DNA of 64,000 nucleotides, from NCBI RefSeq assembly GCF_029688925.1, contig NZ_JARUKY010000007.1:166943-230942 (forward strand), given 5' to 3'. Positions 9,086-17,977 of the stretch are shown one piece after another (the stretch's first letter is position 1; each line of letters begins with the position of its first letter). Both the position numbers and the translations under genes were made by a program. This stretch comes from Evansella sp. AB-P1 (GTDB lineage: Bacteria > Bacillota > Bacilli > Bacillales > Salisediminibacteriaceae). The notes beneath the pieces were generated by a model that worked only from the letters and a program-made list of their open reading frames with translations, ran no database searches and was not told the origin of the DNA.

Positions 9086-9505
9086 TTAAAGTTTCACGAA
9101 ATAGATCCAATGATACAGGGAACCAATAATTTTCCCAAAAACAATAGCCCATAAAAGCCAATTTATTTTGTCTTTCATTCCAATTCTTTTTGCAAGAATT
9201 GGAAATACATTTAATACTTCCGTTAATGCAGCTGCCAATAATCCAATGAAAATGCCACATGCTAATCCAATTATTATGAGAATAAGATTAGATATCGAAA
9301 AAATTGGACTCCCTAAGCTAAACCACACTCCAGTAAGCGTGCCTACAATAACTGAGAATTCATAAAACGTAAGTAACTGCTCTGTTTTAGTTAAATAGGC
9401 TAGTCTAGGAATGATTCCTAGAACAGTTAAAAAGGCAACAAAGCCACTTCCCACCGCTAAACCGCCTGATAATCCGATTAAAATTAAAAGAAAAGTACTA
9501 ATCAT
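9086..9505 (-). CDS. spoVAB: Stage V sporulation protein AB
   Basis: A small integral membrane protein of 139 residues with four hydrophobic segments, at about residues 1-18, 24-40, 50-68 and 73-98 (MISTFLLILIGLSGGLAVGS at the N-terminus). It is part of the SpoVA machinery for dipicolinic acid movement across the spore inner membrane. I chose the ATG at 9505, which gives the family's usual length and overlaps the spoVAA stop by 8 nt; an in-frame ATG at 9604 would add a hydrophilic 33-residue leader lying inside spoVAA. The ribosome site is weak (GGAAAG), which fits translational coupling. Confidence 0.9.
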   Translation of the reverse strand: MISTFLLILIGLSGGLAVGSGFVAFLTVLGIIPRLAYLTKTEQLLTFYEFSVIVGTLTGVWFSLGSPIFSISNLILIIIGLACGIFIGLLAAALTEVLNVFPILAKRIGMKDKINWLLWAIVFGKIIGSLYHWIYFVKL

Positions 9506-10112
9506 TTTTATCTTTCCAAGCTTCGTTTTCATACACTGAGACATATCTGTCCATATTCTCTTCATAATTGAACATTTCGATTTCCATTGGGCTAGGCTCT
9601 TCATTTATTCTCTTTCGAAATACATGATTAAAAAACAAAATCATACCTAAGCCTAAGCCTATTGAATATGGAATTTGAAGCCATAGAGGTTGTGTTTCTT
9701 CTTCACCGGTAATTACTTTATTAATCTTAATGTGAACCTCCTGCATGCTTACATCTTCATGAAAATTCATAATAGCTAAACCAGCTCCTATGAACAACAA
9801 CATCCATACAGCTATAAATAAATATGGTCTAGATTTTAATTTTTTTTGTTTTAAATAAATGACAGTCTGCGTCGGACCAATGACTTGTACATCCACATTT
9901 TGATTAGATTGTTGAATTAATTTCACAATATACATAGAGTCAATCACTTTTAATGATTTGTCGTCTGAGGTTAAATAGCATACTACTAAATTTTTAATTT
10001 GTTCTTCCTGCACTCCTTCAGTTATTACTTGTGCAATGTCTTTTAAATAAATTTTCTGCTTTGGCTTCGACCAACTTCGGCTTTTCAATCGAAAATACAC
10101 TTTTTTATCCAT
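9498..10112 (-). CDS. spoVAA: Stage V sporulation protein AA
   Basis: First gene of the spoVA operon, 204 residues, near the length of the B. subtilis protein. The hydrophilic N-terminal domain (about 1-95, VYFRLKSR... KIYLKDIAQV) is followed by two membrane segments near residues 97-115 and 145-165 and an acidic C-terminal tail. It acts in the spore inner membrane with the other SpoVA proteins. AAGAGG lies ahead of the ATG. In B. subtilis the operon is read by SigG in the forespore; I could not verify a SigG promoter because a dispersed repeat begins 28 bp upstream of the start. Confidence 0.92.
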   Translation of the reverse strand: MDKKVYFRLKSRSWSKPKQKIYLKDIAQVITEGVQEEQIKNLVVCYLTSDDKSLKVIDSMYIVKLIQQSNQNVDVQVIGPTQTVIYLKQKKLKSRPYLFIAVWMLLFIGAGLAIMNFHEDVSMQEVHIKINKVITGEEETQPLWLQIPYSIGLGLGMILFFNHVFRKRINEEPSPMEIEMFNYEENMDRYVSVYENEAWKDKND

Positions 10113-10140
10113 CGAAAAACCTCTTTTCTACGATTTGATT

Positions 10141-10415
10141 AAGAAAAGCGCAAGACGCCCCAATTCCGCCTAAGTAAAGCCTACGTCCTGTAGGCAACGG
10201 CGTAATATCGACATCCTGTCTCCCACCGAAATGCAAATGTTCTGGCCGTTAAAAAGTGCTTTTTACTTTTTATGCGGACAGGTTATTTGACACGAGGTGA
10301 TCGCGCATCAATTTAACCTAAGAACGCCCACGTCCTGTGGGCAACGGTTAAATCATCGACGTCCTGACCTCCTAGACACCTTTCATAGTCAAAAATTAAT
10401 AAATTCTTATCTTTT
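10141..10415 (+). repeat. Dispersed repeat, GTCCT-hairpin family A, long copy 1
   Basis: It starts with AAGAAAAGCGCAAG and ends near AAATTCTTATCTTTT. It matches the copy at 41378-41650 over its whole length. It holds two nested hairpin modules. In the first, the inner stem GCCTAC/GTAGGC closes a GTCCT loop at 10179-10195. In the second, GCCCAC/GTGGGC closes GTCCT at 10326-10342, inside an outer stem TTTAACC/GGTTAAA. It has no coding capacity and lies between spoVAA and sigF. Confidence 0.85.
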
Positions 10416-10642
10416 AAGAAAAAAGCCACTCTGAAAGTAAAAAACTTCAGTAGTGATAGACGGCGACTCCTACGGGAAAATCGGCAGGTTATGCAGGAGC
10501 AGGAGTTCTCTTTATAATATTTTTTAGTATGTGGAAATATAGGAAAACAATGCAACTTAAAGAGGATTGATTTTAATTTGATATTGGTTTTCTAATTAAT
10601 AGAGGATAAAAGGAGATTGTTACAAAATATTTCAAGGGAGCT
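10416..10642. other. Spacer between repeat copy 1 and the sigF terminator
   Basis: Non-coding. Around 10445-10505 there is a GGCGACTCCTACGGGAAAA stretch with nearby GGAGCAGGAGT, which resembles GC-rich interspersed repeats common in Bacillaceae spacers. No gene, RNA or promoter was supported. Confidence 0.4.
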
Positions 10643-10673
10643 AAAAAACAGCTTAGCATTTAGCCAAGCTGTT
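10643..10673 (-). terminator. Terminator of the dacF-spoIIA operon, overlapping the sigF stop
   Basis: An 11-bp stem (10663-10673 with 10647-10657) with a 5-nt loop and six T on the minus strand. The sigF TAA lies in the loop, so the last sigF codons form the 5' arm. Confidence 0.9.
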
Positions 10674-11415
10674 CCTTTAATTGTTTAAGAATCTTTTTCT
10701 CGAGTCTTGAAACCTGTACCTGTGAAATTCCTAATCGTTCTGCTACTTGTGATTGAGTTTGATCCTTATAGTACCTTAAATAAACGATTAGCTTTTCTCG
10801 TTCATCTAATTTATCAATCTCATCTCGTAAGGCAATTTTATCAAACCATTTCAGATCACCGTCATCAGAGATCTGGTCTAGTAAAGTGATAGGATCACCA
10901 TCATTTTCATAGACTGTCTCATGTATAGAAGTTAGCTGTCTACTTGCCTCTTGAGCAAAGACTACTTCTTCAGGAGTCATTTCTAGTTTCTCAGCAAGTT
11001 CATTTACTGTGGGGGTGCGACCGTAAGTTTTTGATAGCTCTTCTTTCATCTTCCTAATTTTATTGGCACTCTCTTTAATAGATCGACTTACTTTAACAGT
11101 ACCGTCGTCTCTTAGAAAACGTTGTATCTCACCAATAATCATAGGTACAGCATACGTAGAAAATTTTACGTCATAGCTTAGATCAAATTTATCGACGGAT
11201 TTTATTAAACCGATGCAACCAATTTGAAACAAATCGTCTGCTTCATATCCTCTATTTAAAAAGCGTTGTACTACAGACCAAACTAGACGTGTGTTTACAT
11301 TAACAATTCGGTCTCTCGCCTCTTGATCTCCGTCTTGAGCCTCTTTTATGAGACGCTTTATTTCCTTGTCGTCAAGGTACGTTTGTTTTTTAGTTTGTTT
11401 TACTTCTACATCCAT
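10660..11415 (-). CDS. sigF: Forespore RNA polymerase sigma factor SigF
   Basis: The first compartment-specific sporulation sigma factor. At 251 residues it has sigma region 2 (LVWSVVQRFLNRGYEADDLFQIGCIGLIKSVDKFD... near 39-73), region 3 (KVSRSIKE, TPTVNELAEKL) and the region 4 helix-turn-helix (SQVAERLGISQVQVSRLEKKIL). The start is the ATG at 11415 (MDVEVKQT), matching the family N-terminus; an upstream in-frame start would add ten residues inside spoIIAB. SpoIIAB holds it inactive until SpoIIAA releases it. It is the third gene of the spoIIA operon. Confidence 0.97.
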   Translation of the reverse strand: MDVEVKQTKKQTYLDDKEIKRLIKEAQDGDQEARDRIVNVNTRLVWSVVQRFLNRGYEADDLFQIGCIGLIKSVDKFDLSYDVKFSTYAVPMIIGEIQRFLRDDGTVKVSRSIKESANKIRKMKEELSKTYGRTPTVNELAEKLEMTPEEVVFAQEASRQLTSIHETVYENDGDPITLLDQISDDGDLKWFDKIALRDEIDKLDEREKLIVYLRYYKDQTQSQVAERLGISQVQVSRLEKKILKQLKEQLG

Positions 11416-11428
11416 AATAAGCCGCCCT

Positions 11429-11869
11429 TTAATTGCATAGCGCACGCTGCTTGGACAGGCGTTTTACTAAACTAATGGTCGTACCTACCATTGGTTCAGA
11501 CTCGATCGCAACTTCATCCATAAAGTTTTCCATAATCGTAAAGCCCATACCACTTCGTTCTAATTCTGGCTTAGAAGTATATAAAGGTTGACGAGCCTCA
11601 TCTAAATCATGAATACCAATCCCTCGATCTCTAATTGTAAGTCGAACTGTATCTTCTTCAAGTTCTACTTCCAGATCTACCATGCCATTATCATCTTCAT
11701 TGTAACCATGAATAATAGCATTTGTTACTGCTTCACTAATAACTGTCTTTATTTCTGTTAATTCATCCATTGTTGGGTCGAGCTGAGCAACAAAAGAACC
11801 AACAGCTACTCTTGCAAAAGATTCATTTTGACTAAGTGCTGAAAAGGTTAGCTTCATTGTATTTTTCAT
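11429..11869 (-). CDS. spoIIAB: Anti-sigma F factor and serine kinase SpoIIAB
   Basis: Binds and inhibits SigF, and phosphorylates SpoIIAA. It has a GHKL-type ATPase fold of 146 residues. The N box [11 protein letters not shown] lies near residues 46-56, the G1 box [15 protein letters not shown] near 82-96, and [14 protein letters not shown] near 105-118. GGGGGTGG precedes the ATG, and the start overlaps the spoIIAA stop by 4 nt, so the switch partners are translationally coupled. It lies 13 nt ahead of the chosen sigF start. Confidence 0.97.
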   Translation of the reverse strand: MKNTMKLTFSALSQNESFARVAVGSFVAQLDPTMDELTEIKTVISEAVTNAIIHGYNEDDNGMVDLEVELEEDTVRLTIRDRGIGIHDLDEARQPLYTSKPELERSGMGFTIMENFMDEVAIESEPMVGTTISLVKRLSKQRALCN

Positions 11870-12219
11870 GACGCCACCCCCAACACTAATAATGCATCTG
11901 TTTCATTTGATGCAAAACGTACAATTTTAAATAATCCTGACATTTCAAAAAGTCTTTTAATTTGTGGAGATATTGAGCAAACAACCATTTCTCCACCTAG
12001 AGTTTGAACAAGTTTATAGCGTCCCAAAATTACTCCTAATCCGGAACTATCCATAAAAGATAAATGTTCTAGATTAAGTAGTACGTGTGTAAGGTGATGT
12101 TTTTTTAATGCGGTATCTACCTGTTCCCTAAGCTCCATTGCTGTGTGATGATCTAACTCGCCTTCAAGTCTGACACAGAGAACGCTGTCCCTTTTTTCCA
12201 AATCAATGAGTAAACTCAT
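11866..12219 (-). CDS. spoIIAA: Anti-anti-sigma F factor SpoIIAA
   Basis: A STAS-domain switch protein of 117 residues. The conserved phosphorylation site is the first Ser of [13 protein letters not shown], near residues 57-69. In its dephosphorylated form it frees SigF from SpoIIAB. The start is the ATG at 12219 (MSLLIDLEK), 8 nt after GAGGGG; an in-frame GTG 9 nt upstream sits too close to that site. It is the second gene of the dacF-spoIIA unit. In B. subtilis SigH drives the operon here and the 160-bp gap to dacF could hold that promoter, but I found only imperfect matches. Confidence 0.96.
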   Translation of the reverse strand: MSLLIDLEKRDSVLCVRLEGELDHHTAMELREQVDTALKKHHLTHVLLNLEHLSFMDSSGLGVILGRYKLVQTLGGEMVVCSISPQIKRLFEMSGLFKIVRFASNETDALLVLGVAS

Positions 12220-12379
12220 TACTTTCACCCCTCATAAATAAAGTTCTTCACTCCAGATCCCTCTCTCCCAGAGGAAATTTGGGTCTTTCATGACCTAAAG
12301 TTTCTTGATTGTCATACAAGTTTCCTTCCTAAAAACAAAACTAGTGTCCTTTCGTCAAAAGTAGAAGGAATACGATGAA

Positions 12380-13549
12380 TTAAAAAGCATTTTTACCGAC
12401 GAGAATTGACGTAGTTCGTTTAATTAATGTCCACAAGCTGGCTTCCCCCACTTCTTCTTGTGCAACAACAACCGTTTCAGTCAATACATCTCCATTCTTC
12501 TCGATGTAAAGTTTTCCTATTGGATCTCCTTTTTTAACTGGAGCAGCTACAGGCTGTGTCAAATCTAGACGTTCTGTTACCCCATCTAGAGACTCACCTT
12601 TCTTCAATAATAATGATATATTTTCAGCTGCTTGCACTGGTACAGTCACTGTATTTCCTTTACTTACTTTTGCTTCTCCTAACAAATCTCCACGTTCGTA
12701 TCGTCGTTGAAGTTCATATTGACTATATGCATAGTCAAGCATTTCAGTAATTTGTCGGTTTCGATCCTTCGGTGTAGGTGCACCCATGACAACAGCAATA
12801 ATTCGCATTCCCTTTTTATTTGCCGTTGCTGTTAAACAATATTTAGCCTCTCTAGTGAATCCCGTTTTTAATCCATCTACACCTGGATAAAACTTTACTA
12901 ATTTATTTGTGTTAACAAGCCAAAACTTATCTTCTGAATCCTCACGTAGATAATCTTCATACAAGCTTGTGTATTTTGTAATTTCCTCATACTTTAAGAG
13001 TGCTTGAGCCATTTTCGCTAAATCTGAAGCAGATGAATAGTGATTTTCCCCAGGTAATCCATTTGAGTTCACAAAATTAGTGTTTTCTAATCCAAGTTCC
13101 TTTGCTTTCTCATTCATCAAATGAACAAACTGCTCCTCAGAACCTGCTAAATGTTCAGCCATAGCAACAGATGCATCATTTCCTGAAGCAATGGCAATAC
13201 CTTTCATCATTTCCTCAACAGTCATTTCTTCTCCAGGTTCTAAGAAAATTTGTGATCCACCCATTGAGGCAGCTCTTTCACTTGTTCTTACTTTCTCATC
13301 CCAAGTAATCTTTCCTGAATCAATAGCTTCCATAATTAATAGCATTGTCATTACTTTCGTCATACTTGCAGGAGGTAATTCCTCTTTACTATTTTTCTCA
13401 TACAACACTTCTCCAGTATCTCTTTCAATGAGTATAGCTGAGGTTGCTTGATCTGCAAGTTCAACAGTTGCTTCTTCAGCATTTACTGATAACCCGCCCC
13501 CCATAAAAATGTATAAACCTAGTAAAAAAACAATGAACGATTTTCTCAA
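12380..13549 (-). CDS. dacF: D-alanyl-D-alanine carboxypeptidase DacF
   Basis: A low-molecular-weight penicillin-binding protein that trims the terminal D-Ala of peptidoglycan stem peptides, important for spore cortex cross-linking. It has a signal peptide (RKSFIVFLLGLYIFMGGG... VNA), then the active-site triad: Ser of SMTK, SGN and KTG. A C-terminal beta domain begins near residue 295. GGAGGG lies 6 nt before a TTG at 13549, which gives a clean signal peptide and is chosen as the start; an in-frame ATG at 13579 with a weaker ribosome site is the alternative. Its position upstream of spoIIAA is as in B. subtilis, where it is read with spoIIA. Confidence 0.93.
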   Translation of the reverse strand: MRKSFIVFLLGLYIFMGGGLSVNAEEATVELADQATSAILIERDTGEVLYEKNSKEELPPASMTKVMTMLLIMEAIDSGKITWDEKVRTSERAASMGGSQIFLEPGEEMTVEEMMKGIAIASGNDASVAMAEHLAGSEEQFVHLMNEKAKELGLENTNFVNSNGLPGENHYSSASDLAKMAQALLKYEEITKYTSLYEDYLREDSEDKFWLVNTNKLVKFYPGVDGLKTGFTREAKYCLTATANKKGMRIIAVVMGAPTPKDRNRQITEMLDYAYSQYELQRRYERGDLLGEAKVSKGNTVTVPVQAAENISLLLKKGESLDGVTERLDLTQPVAAPVKKGDPIGKLYIEKNGDVLTETVVVAQEEVGEASLWTLIKRTTSILVGKNAF

Positions 13550-13620
13550 ACCAATCCCTCCATTCTTTTTCTTTACCATTCTGCCCTAACAGTGAAAGAA
13601 TATACCGTCTGGTAAAGGGA

Positions 13621-13666
13621 AAAAAATAAATCTAAGTGAGAGGGTATCCCTTCACTTAGATTTATT
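13621..13666 (-). terminator. Terminator after pdp
   Basis: A perfect 15-bp stem (13652-13666 with 13625-13639) reaches the pdp stop codon and is followed by a T run on the minus strand. Confidence 0.88.
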
Positions 13667-14970
13667 TATTCTGCTATAATATCGTAGATTAACTGGGGTT
13701 TATCTACTTGTTTTTCTGATATTATGAAAGCTTCCTTTATTCTTTTTATATAACTATCTAATGGGACTTCGTTTCCGTGAATAACAGCTAGTGAATCACC
13801 ATCAAATACTTTATCTCCAATTTTCTTTCGTAGTTCTATCCCAACCGCTAAATCAATTGTGGAGGATTTCGTAGCCCTTCCAGCACCAATCATCATGGCT
13901 GCTGTACCTATTTTATCAGCAACAATGGATGAAATATAACCTTCCTTTTCTGCATTAATATTTACTTTATATTTCGCTTCTGGGAGTTTTTCTGGATTGT
14001 CAACTACAGATGAGTCACCTTGTTGTGCTTCAATAAATATCTTTAAATGTTCTAATGCTTCACCTGACGTAATTGCTTGCACTAATTTTTTACGAGCTTC
14101 GTCAAGGCTATTTGCCTTCTCAGCAAGAACAACCATATGACTACCTAATGTTAAGCATAGCTCTGTTAAATCTTCTGGTCCTTCTCCTTTTAAAGTATCT
14201 ATAGCTTCTTTCACTTCTAAAGCATTTCCAATAGCATAACCTAGTGGCTGAGTCATATCAGAAATGATAGCTGAAGTCTTTTTCCCTAGATCTCGTCCTA
14301 TATTAACCATCGCTTCTGCTAGTTTTTTCGTTTCATCTAGCTCCTTCATGAAGGCACCTGCTCCAGTTTTAACATCTAATACAATAGCATCTGCACCTGA
14401 AGCTAACTTCTTACTCATAATAGAACTTGCAATAAGGGGAATAGAATTTACCGTTGCAGTAACATCACGTAAACTATATAGCTTTTTATCAGCTGGAGTT
14501 AAGTTTTTTGTTTGGCCAATTACTGCTACTTTATTTTTATTTACTAAATCTATGAATTTGTTATTAGTTAACTCCACACTAAAACCAGGAATAGACTCAA
14601 GCTTATCAATGGTTCCCCCTGTGTGGCCTAAGCCCCGTCCACTCATTTTTGCAACTGGAACACCTAAGCAAGCAACTAATGGTGCTAAAACTATGGTAGT
14701 GGTATCACCAACTCCACCAGTACTATGTTTGTCTACCTTTATGCCATGTATAGCTGATAAATCAATTGTTTCTCCCGAACGTACAATGGCATCTGTCAAG
14801 AATGCTGTTTCTTCGGAAGCCATTCCTTGAAAATAAATAGCCATAGCCCATGCACTCATTTGATAATCTGGTATCGTTTCATCTGTATAGCCTTGAATAA
14901 TAAAGTCTATTTCTTCCTTTGTATACTGATTTCCATCTCTCTTCTTTTCAATGAGATCCACCATTCTCAT
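13666..14970 (-). CDS. pdp: Pyrimidine-nucleoside phosphorylase
   Basis: Phosphorolyses uridine and thymidine in salvage. The 434 residues show the three-part family layout: an N-terminal helical domain ([15 protein letters not shown]), the phosphate loop [14 protein letters not shown] near 79-92, [23 protein letters not shown] near 107-129, and a C-terminal domain near 335-434. GAGGAGG lies upstream. It ends the deoB-punA-punA-pdp operon, 4 nt after its neighbour. Together the four enzymes turn nucleosides into bases plus ribose-5-phosphate or deoxyribose-5-phosphate. Confidence 0.96.
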   Translation of the reverse strand: MRMVDLIEKKRDGNQYTKEEIDFIIQGYTDETIPDYQMSAWAMAIYFQGMASEETAFLTDAIVRSGETIDLSAIHGIKVDKHSTGGVGDTTTIVLAPLVACLGVPVAKMSGRGLGHTGGTIDKLESIPGFSVELTNNKFIDLVNKNKVAVIGQTKNLTPADKKLYSLRDVTATVNSIPLIASSIMSKKLASGADAIVLDVKTGAGAFMKELDETKKLAEAMVNIGRDLGKKTSAIISDMTQPLGYAIGNALEVKEAIDTLKGEGPEDLTELCLTLGSHMVVLAEKANSLDEARKKLVQAITSGEALEHLKIFIEAQQGDSSVVDNPEKLPEAKYKVNINAEKEGYISSIVADKIGTAAMMIGAGRATKSSTIDLAVGIELRKKIGDKVFDGDSLAVIHGNEVPLDSYIKRIKEAFIISEKQVDKPQLIYDIIAE

Positions 14971-14974
14971 AGTA

Positions 14975-15823
14975 CTAAACCTCCTCGACTATACTCCAGA
15001 CCTGGTCATTCCCTTCCTTCAGCACAGAACGTACAAGGCTTTTGAAACGAGGCTTAGCTCTTTCTGCAACCTCCATCACTTCCTCATGAGTAATTCCTTC
15101 AATTGTTTCACCTATGGCCATATCTGTAATACATGAAATCCCTAATACATTCATGTTCATGTGTCGCGCAATAATAACTTCAGGGACCGTCGACATACCT
15201 ACAACATCTCCCCCAAGTTTCCTTAGCATAATTAGCTCTGCTGCGGACATATACGTTGGACCACTTACACCGGCATATACCCCCCGTTGTAATGTAAAGT
15301 CCAAATTTTCCACAACCTTTTGTGCATGCTCTCTTAGTTGTGGTGTGTATGCATGACTCATGTCTGGAAACCTCGGTCCTAACTCATCAATATTATGACC
15401 AATTAATGGGTTTGCCCCTGTAAAATTAATGTGGTCTTCAATTAACATTAAGTCTCCTGGTTGAAACTTTTCATTCATTCCACCACAAGCATTTGTTACA
15501 ATTAAACTTTCGCAGCCTAGAAGCTTCATTACTCTTACAGGTAAGGTCACCTCCTGCATAGAATATCCCTCATAATAATGAAAACGTCCTTGCATGGCAA
15601 CCACACGCTTTCCTTCTAAATACCCGATAACAAGCTGACCTTTATGACCTACAACAGTCGATGAAGGAAAATGTGGAATATCTTTATACGAAATTTCCAC
15701 TGGATCTTCAATATCCTCTGCCAATTCACCTAGGCCGGACCCTAGGATCATACCTATTTGTGGAGTAAAATCAACTTTGTTTTTAATAAATTCTACTGCT
15801 TCCATCATTTGTTCTAATCTCAT
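14975..15823 (-). CDS. Purine nucleoside phosphorylase paralogue with altered base-specificity residues
   Basis: Trimeric PNP family (PNP/MTAP superfamily), 282 residues. The phosphate and ribose site is intact: GSGLG at 28-32, GHKGQ at 59-63, GRFHYYEG at 79-86 and VGMSTVPEV near 208-216. The two residues that in human PNP recognise 6-oxopurines, Glu201 and Asn243, are here Met192 (YMSAAE) and Asp234 (CITDM). Methylthioadenosine phosphorylase has Ser and Asp at these places, so a 6-aminopurine nucleoside is a reasonable guess. AGGAGG precedes the ATG. It lies 14 nt after the standard punA, from which it probably arose by duplication or shared descent. Confidence 0.88.
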   Translation of the reverse strand: MRLEQMMEAVEFIKNKVDFTPQIGMILGSGLGELAEDIEDPVEISYKDIPHFPSSTVVGHKGQLVIGYLEGKRVVAMQGRFHYYEGYSMQEVTLPVRVMKLLGCESLIVTNACGGMNEKFQPGDLMLIEDHINFTGANPLIGHNIDELGPRFPDMSHAYTPQLREHAQKVVENLDFTLQRGVYAGVSGPTYMSAAELIMLRKLGGDVVGMSTVPEVIIARHMNMNVLGISCITDMAIGETIEGITHEEVMEVAERAKPRFKSLVRSVLKEGNDQVWSIVEEV

Positions 15824-15837
15824 CTCACTACCTCCTA

Positions 15838-16656
15838 TTACAATCTCTTTACTATTTCTTTAACGAAGCTCAAAAATTGAGATTTAACTCTTTCTGTTGT
15901 TTCCATTACTTCTTCATGTGTTAATGGTTGATCTAAAATTCCTGCAGCCATATTAGATATACAAGATATACCTAACACCTTTAATCCGCTGTGTCTTGCA
16001 ACTATAACCTCTGGAACAGTAGACATACCAACAGCGTCCCCACCTAATGTACGAAGCATTCTAATTTCTGCAGGTGTTTCATAAGTTGGTCCTGTATTCC
16101 CTACATATACCCCTTCTTTTACAGGTATACGTAGTTCATTACTCACTTCTTTTCCTATCTCAAAAAGTTCTGGAGTATATGCTTTTGACATGTCTGGGAA
16201 GCGAACTCCAACTTCTTCGTCATTTGGTCCAATAAGTGGGTTTGTACCGAACATGTTAATGTGGTCCTGGATAAGCATTAAATCTCCTGGTTTAAATGCT
16301 TCGTTCACACCACCAGCTGCATTAGTGACAATGACTGATTCCACACCAATGGATTTCATAAGACGAACAGGCATCGTTACAAGTTCCATTGAATAACCTT
16401 CGTAATAATGAAATCGACCTTGCATTGCAACAACCTCTGTACCTTCTAAATTACCAAATACTAACTGACCTTTATGTCCAGCTACAGTTGACGTTGGAAA
16501 GCCAGGTATGTCCTGATACGGAATAACAATAGCTTCTGAAATTTCATCTGCTAATACCCCTAATCCAGATCCTAGAATTAACCCAACTTTAGGTTTTCTT
16601 GAAATCTTTTCCTTTAAGTATTTCTCTGCTTGTTTAAGCTTTTCTAATGTAGACAT
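15838..16656 (-). CDS. punA: Purine nucleoside phosphorylase
   Basis: Trimeric PNP of 272 residues that phosphorolyses inosine and guanosine. It has GSGLG near 29-33, GHKGQ near 60-64, GRFHYYEG near 80-87, TNAAGG near 111-116, YETPAE near 192-197 with Glu193 at the human Glu201 position, and SCISNMAAG with Asn235 at the human Asn243 position. It closely resembles B. subtilis PupG. GGGGAG precedes the ATG. It lies 13 nt after deoB, so the phosphorylase and the mutase that uses its product are made together. Confidence 0.96.
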   Translation of the reverse strand: MSTLEKLKQAEKYLKEKISRKPKVGLILGSGLGVLADEISEAIVIPYQDIPGFPTSTVAGHKGQLVFGNLEGTEVVAMQGRFHYYEGYSMELVTMPVRLMKSIGVESVIVTNAAGGVNEAFKPGDLMLIQDHINMFGTNPLIGPNDEEVGVRFPDMSKAYTPELFEIGKEVSNELRIPVKEGVYVGNTGPTYETPAEIRMLRTLGGDAVGMSTVPEVIVARHSGLKVLGISCISNMAAGILDQPLTHEEVMETTERVKSQFLSFVKEIVKRL

Positions 16657-16669
16657 ATATTCTTCTCCC

Positions 16670-17854
16670 CTATTCCATTTCGCTTAAAAAACTCGTTCCA
16701 TACTTTGGTAACGGTACTTGAAAGTTATCTGCAATTGTTGCACCAATATCTGCAAAGGTTTTCCGTGTTCCCAGAGGTCTAGCGGTTTTAATATCATTAC
16801 TATATACAAGGAGTGGTACGTACTCTCTCGTATGGTCTGTACCTTGATGAGTAGGATCATTCCCATGGTCTGCTGTAATCATCAACAGATCATCCTCTTT
16901 TAAGTTTTCTATAATAGTAGCAAGTTGACTATCAAATTCCTCTAAAGCATTTCCATATCCAATAGGGTCTCTTCGGTGACCAAATTTCGCATCAAAATCC
17001 ACTAGGTTTACAAAGCTCAATCCATTAAAATCCATCTCCATTGATTGATTTAGTTTATCCATCCCATCCATATTTGAGATGGTACGAAGTGTCTTTGTAA
17101 TACCTTCCCCATCATAAATATCTGTAATTTTCCCTATTGCAATAGACTCAAATCCATTATCCTTTAACTCATTCATGACTGTGCGTCCAAAAGGTTTTAA
17201 AGCATAGTCATGACGATTTGCTGTCCTTTCCCAATTGTCTGAAGTTCCTACAAATGGTCGAGCAATTACACGACCAACCATGTATTTTTCATCGAGAGTT
17301 ATTTCTCTAGCAATTTTACATATGTTATATAATTCTTCAATTGGTACGATCTCCTCATGTGCTGCAATCTGAAGGACAGAATCAGCAGATGTATATACTA
17401 TAAGTGAACCAGTCTTCATATGCTCTTCTCCTAGTTCAACTAATATTTCTGTACCTGAAGCTGGTTTATTTCCAATTATTTTTCTACCTGTTCGCCTTTC
17501 AAGGTCTTTTATAAGCTCTGGTGGAAATCCTTCGGGAAATGTTCGAAATGGCTGATCAATGTATAGACCCATAATTTCCCAGTGGCCTGTCATCGTATCT
17601 TTTCCTACTGATGCTTCCTCCATTTTGCCATAGTGTGCTAAAGGAGGATTTTCCTTAGTTCCCCCTTGATAATCTTTTATATGTGCTAGACCTAATCGAT
17701 CAAGGTGTGGTAGATGTAGTCCATTCATTTTTTCCGCGATATGACCTAACGTATCCGCACCTTCATCGTTAAATTCTTTCGCATCAGGAGCTTCACCAAT
17801 ACCTACAGAATCCATTACAATAAGAAAAACTCGTTTATAACGAGTAGTGTTCAT
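16670..17854 (-). CDS. deoB: Phosphopentomutase
   Basis: Interconverts (deoxy)ribose 1-phosphate and 5-phosphate, linking nucleoside phosphorolysis to central metabolism. It is an alkaline phosphatase-superfamily metalloenzyme of 394 residues: [17 protein letters not shown] with the metal Asp near residue 15, KDTMGHWE-like [12 protein letters not shown] near 89-100 with the phosphothreonine site, [12 protein letters not shown] near 281-292 and [18 protein letters not shown] near 325-342. AGGAGGG sets the ATG. It is the first gene of the salvage operon. In B. subtilis the equivalent operon responds to deoxyribose signals; no operator was recognised here. Confidence 0.97.
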   Translation of the reverse strand: MNTTRYKRVFLIVMDSVGIGEAPDAKEFNDEGADTLGHIAEKMNGLHLPHLDRLGLAHIKDYQGGTKENPPLAHYGKMEEASVGKDTMTGHWEIMGLYIDQPFRTFPEGFPPELIKDLERRTGRKIIGNKPASGTEILVELGEEHMKTGSLIVYTSADSVLQIAAHEEIVPIEELYNICKIAREITLDEKYMVGRVIARPFVGTSDNWERTANRHDYALKPFGRTVMNELKDNGFESIAIGKITDIYDGEGITKTLRTISNMDGMDKLNQSMEMDFNGLSFVNLVDFDAKFGHRRDPIGYGNALEEFDSQLATIIENLKEDDLLMITADHGNDPTHQGTDHTREYVPLLVYSNDIKTARPLGTRKTFADIGATIADNFQVPLPKYGTSFLSEME

Positions 17855-17957
17855 TATTCAATCCCTCCTAGAATTAAGGTTTATAATCCGTAAAATTGTA
17901 AATTCATTAACAATGATTAGTTTTCTTTAAAAGCTTGTTCAATATTTATTCGAATCG

Positions 17958-17977
17958 GTTATATTTTCAGGGTAGAC
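17958..17977 (+). repeat. Partial copy of the ATATTTTCA-ended repeat abutting xerD
   Basis: TTATATTTTCAGGGTAGACC matches the left end of the element at 53173 and then stops at the xerD stop codon. Only the first 18-20 bp are recognisable. Confidence 0.6.

Noticed and set aside
9045..9260. A frame inside spoVAB on the same strand
   Set aside because: It lies within the well-supported spoVAB in another frame.
10313..10555. An 80-codon open frame on the minus strand
   Set aside because: It runs through the dispersed repeat and spacer, with no ribosome site or family resemblance.
12220..12379. SigH promoter ahead of spoIIAA
   Set aside because: A GAAGGAAAC with a later AAGAAAC is roughly spaced but mismatched at key positions, so it was not called.
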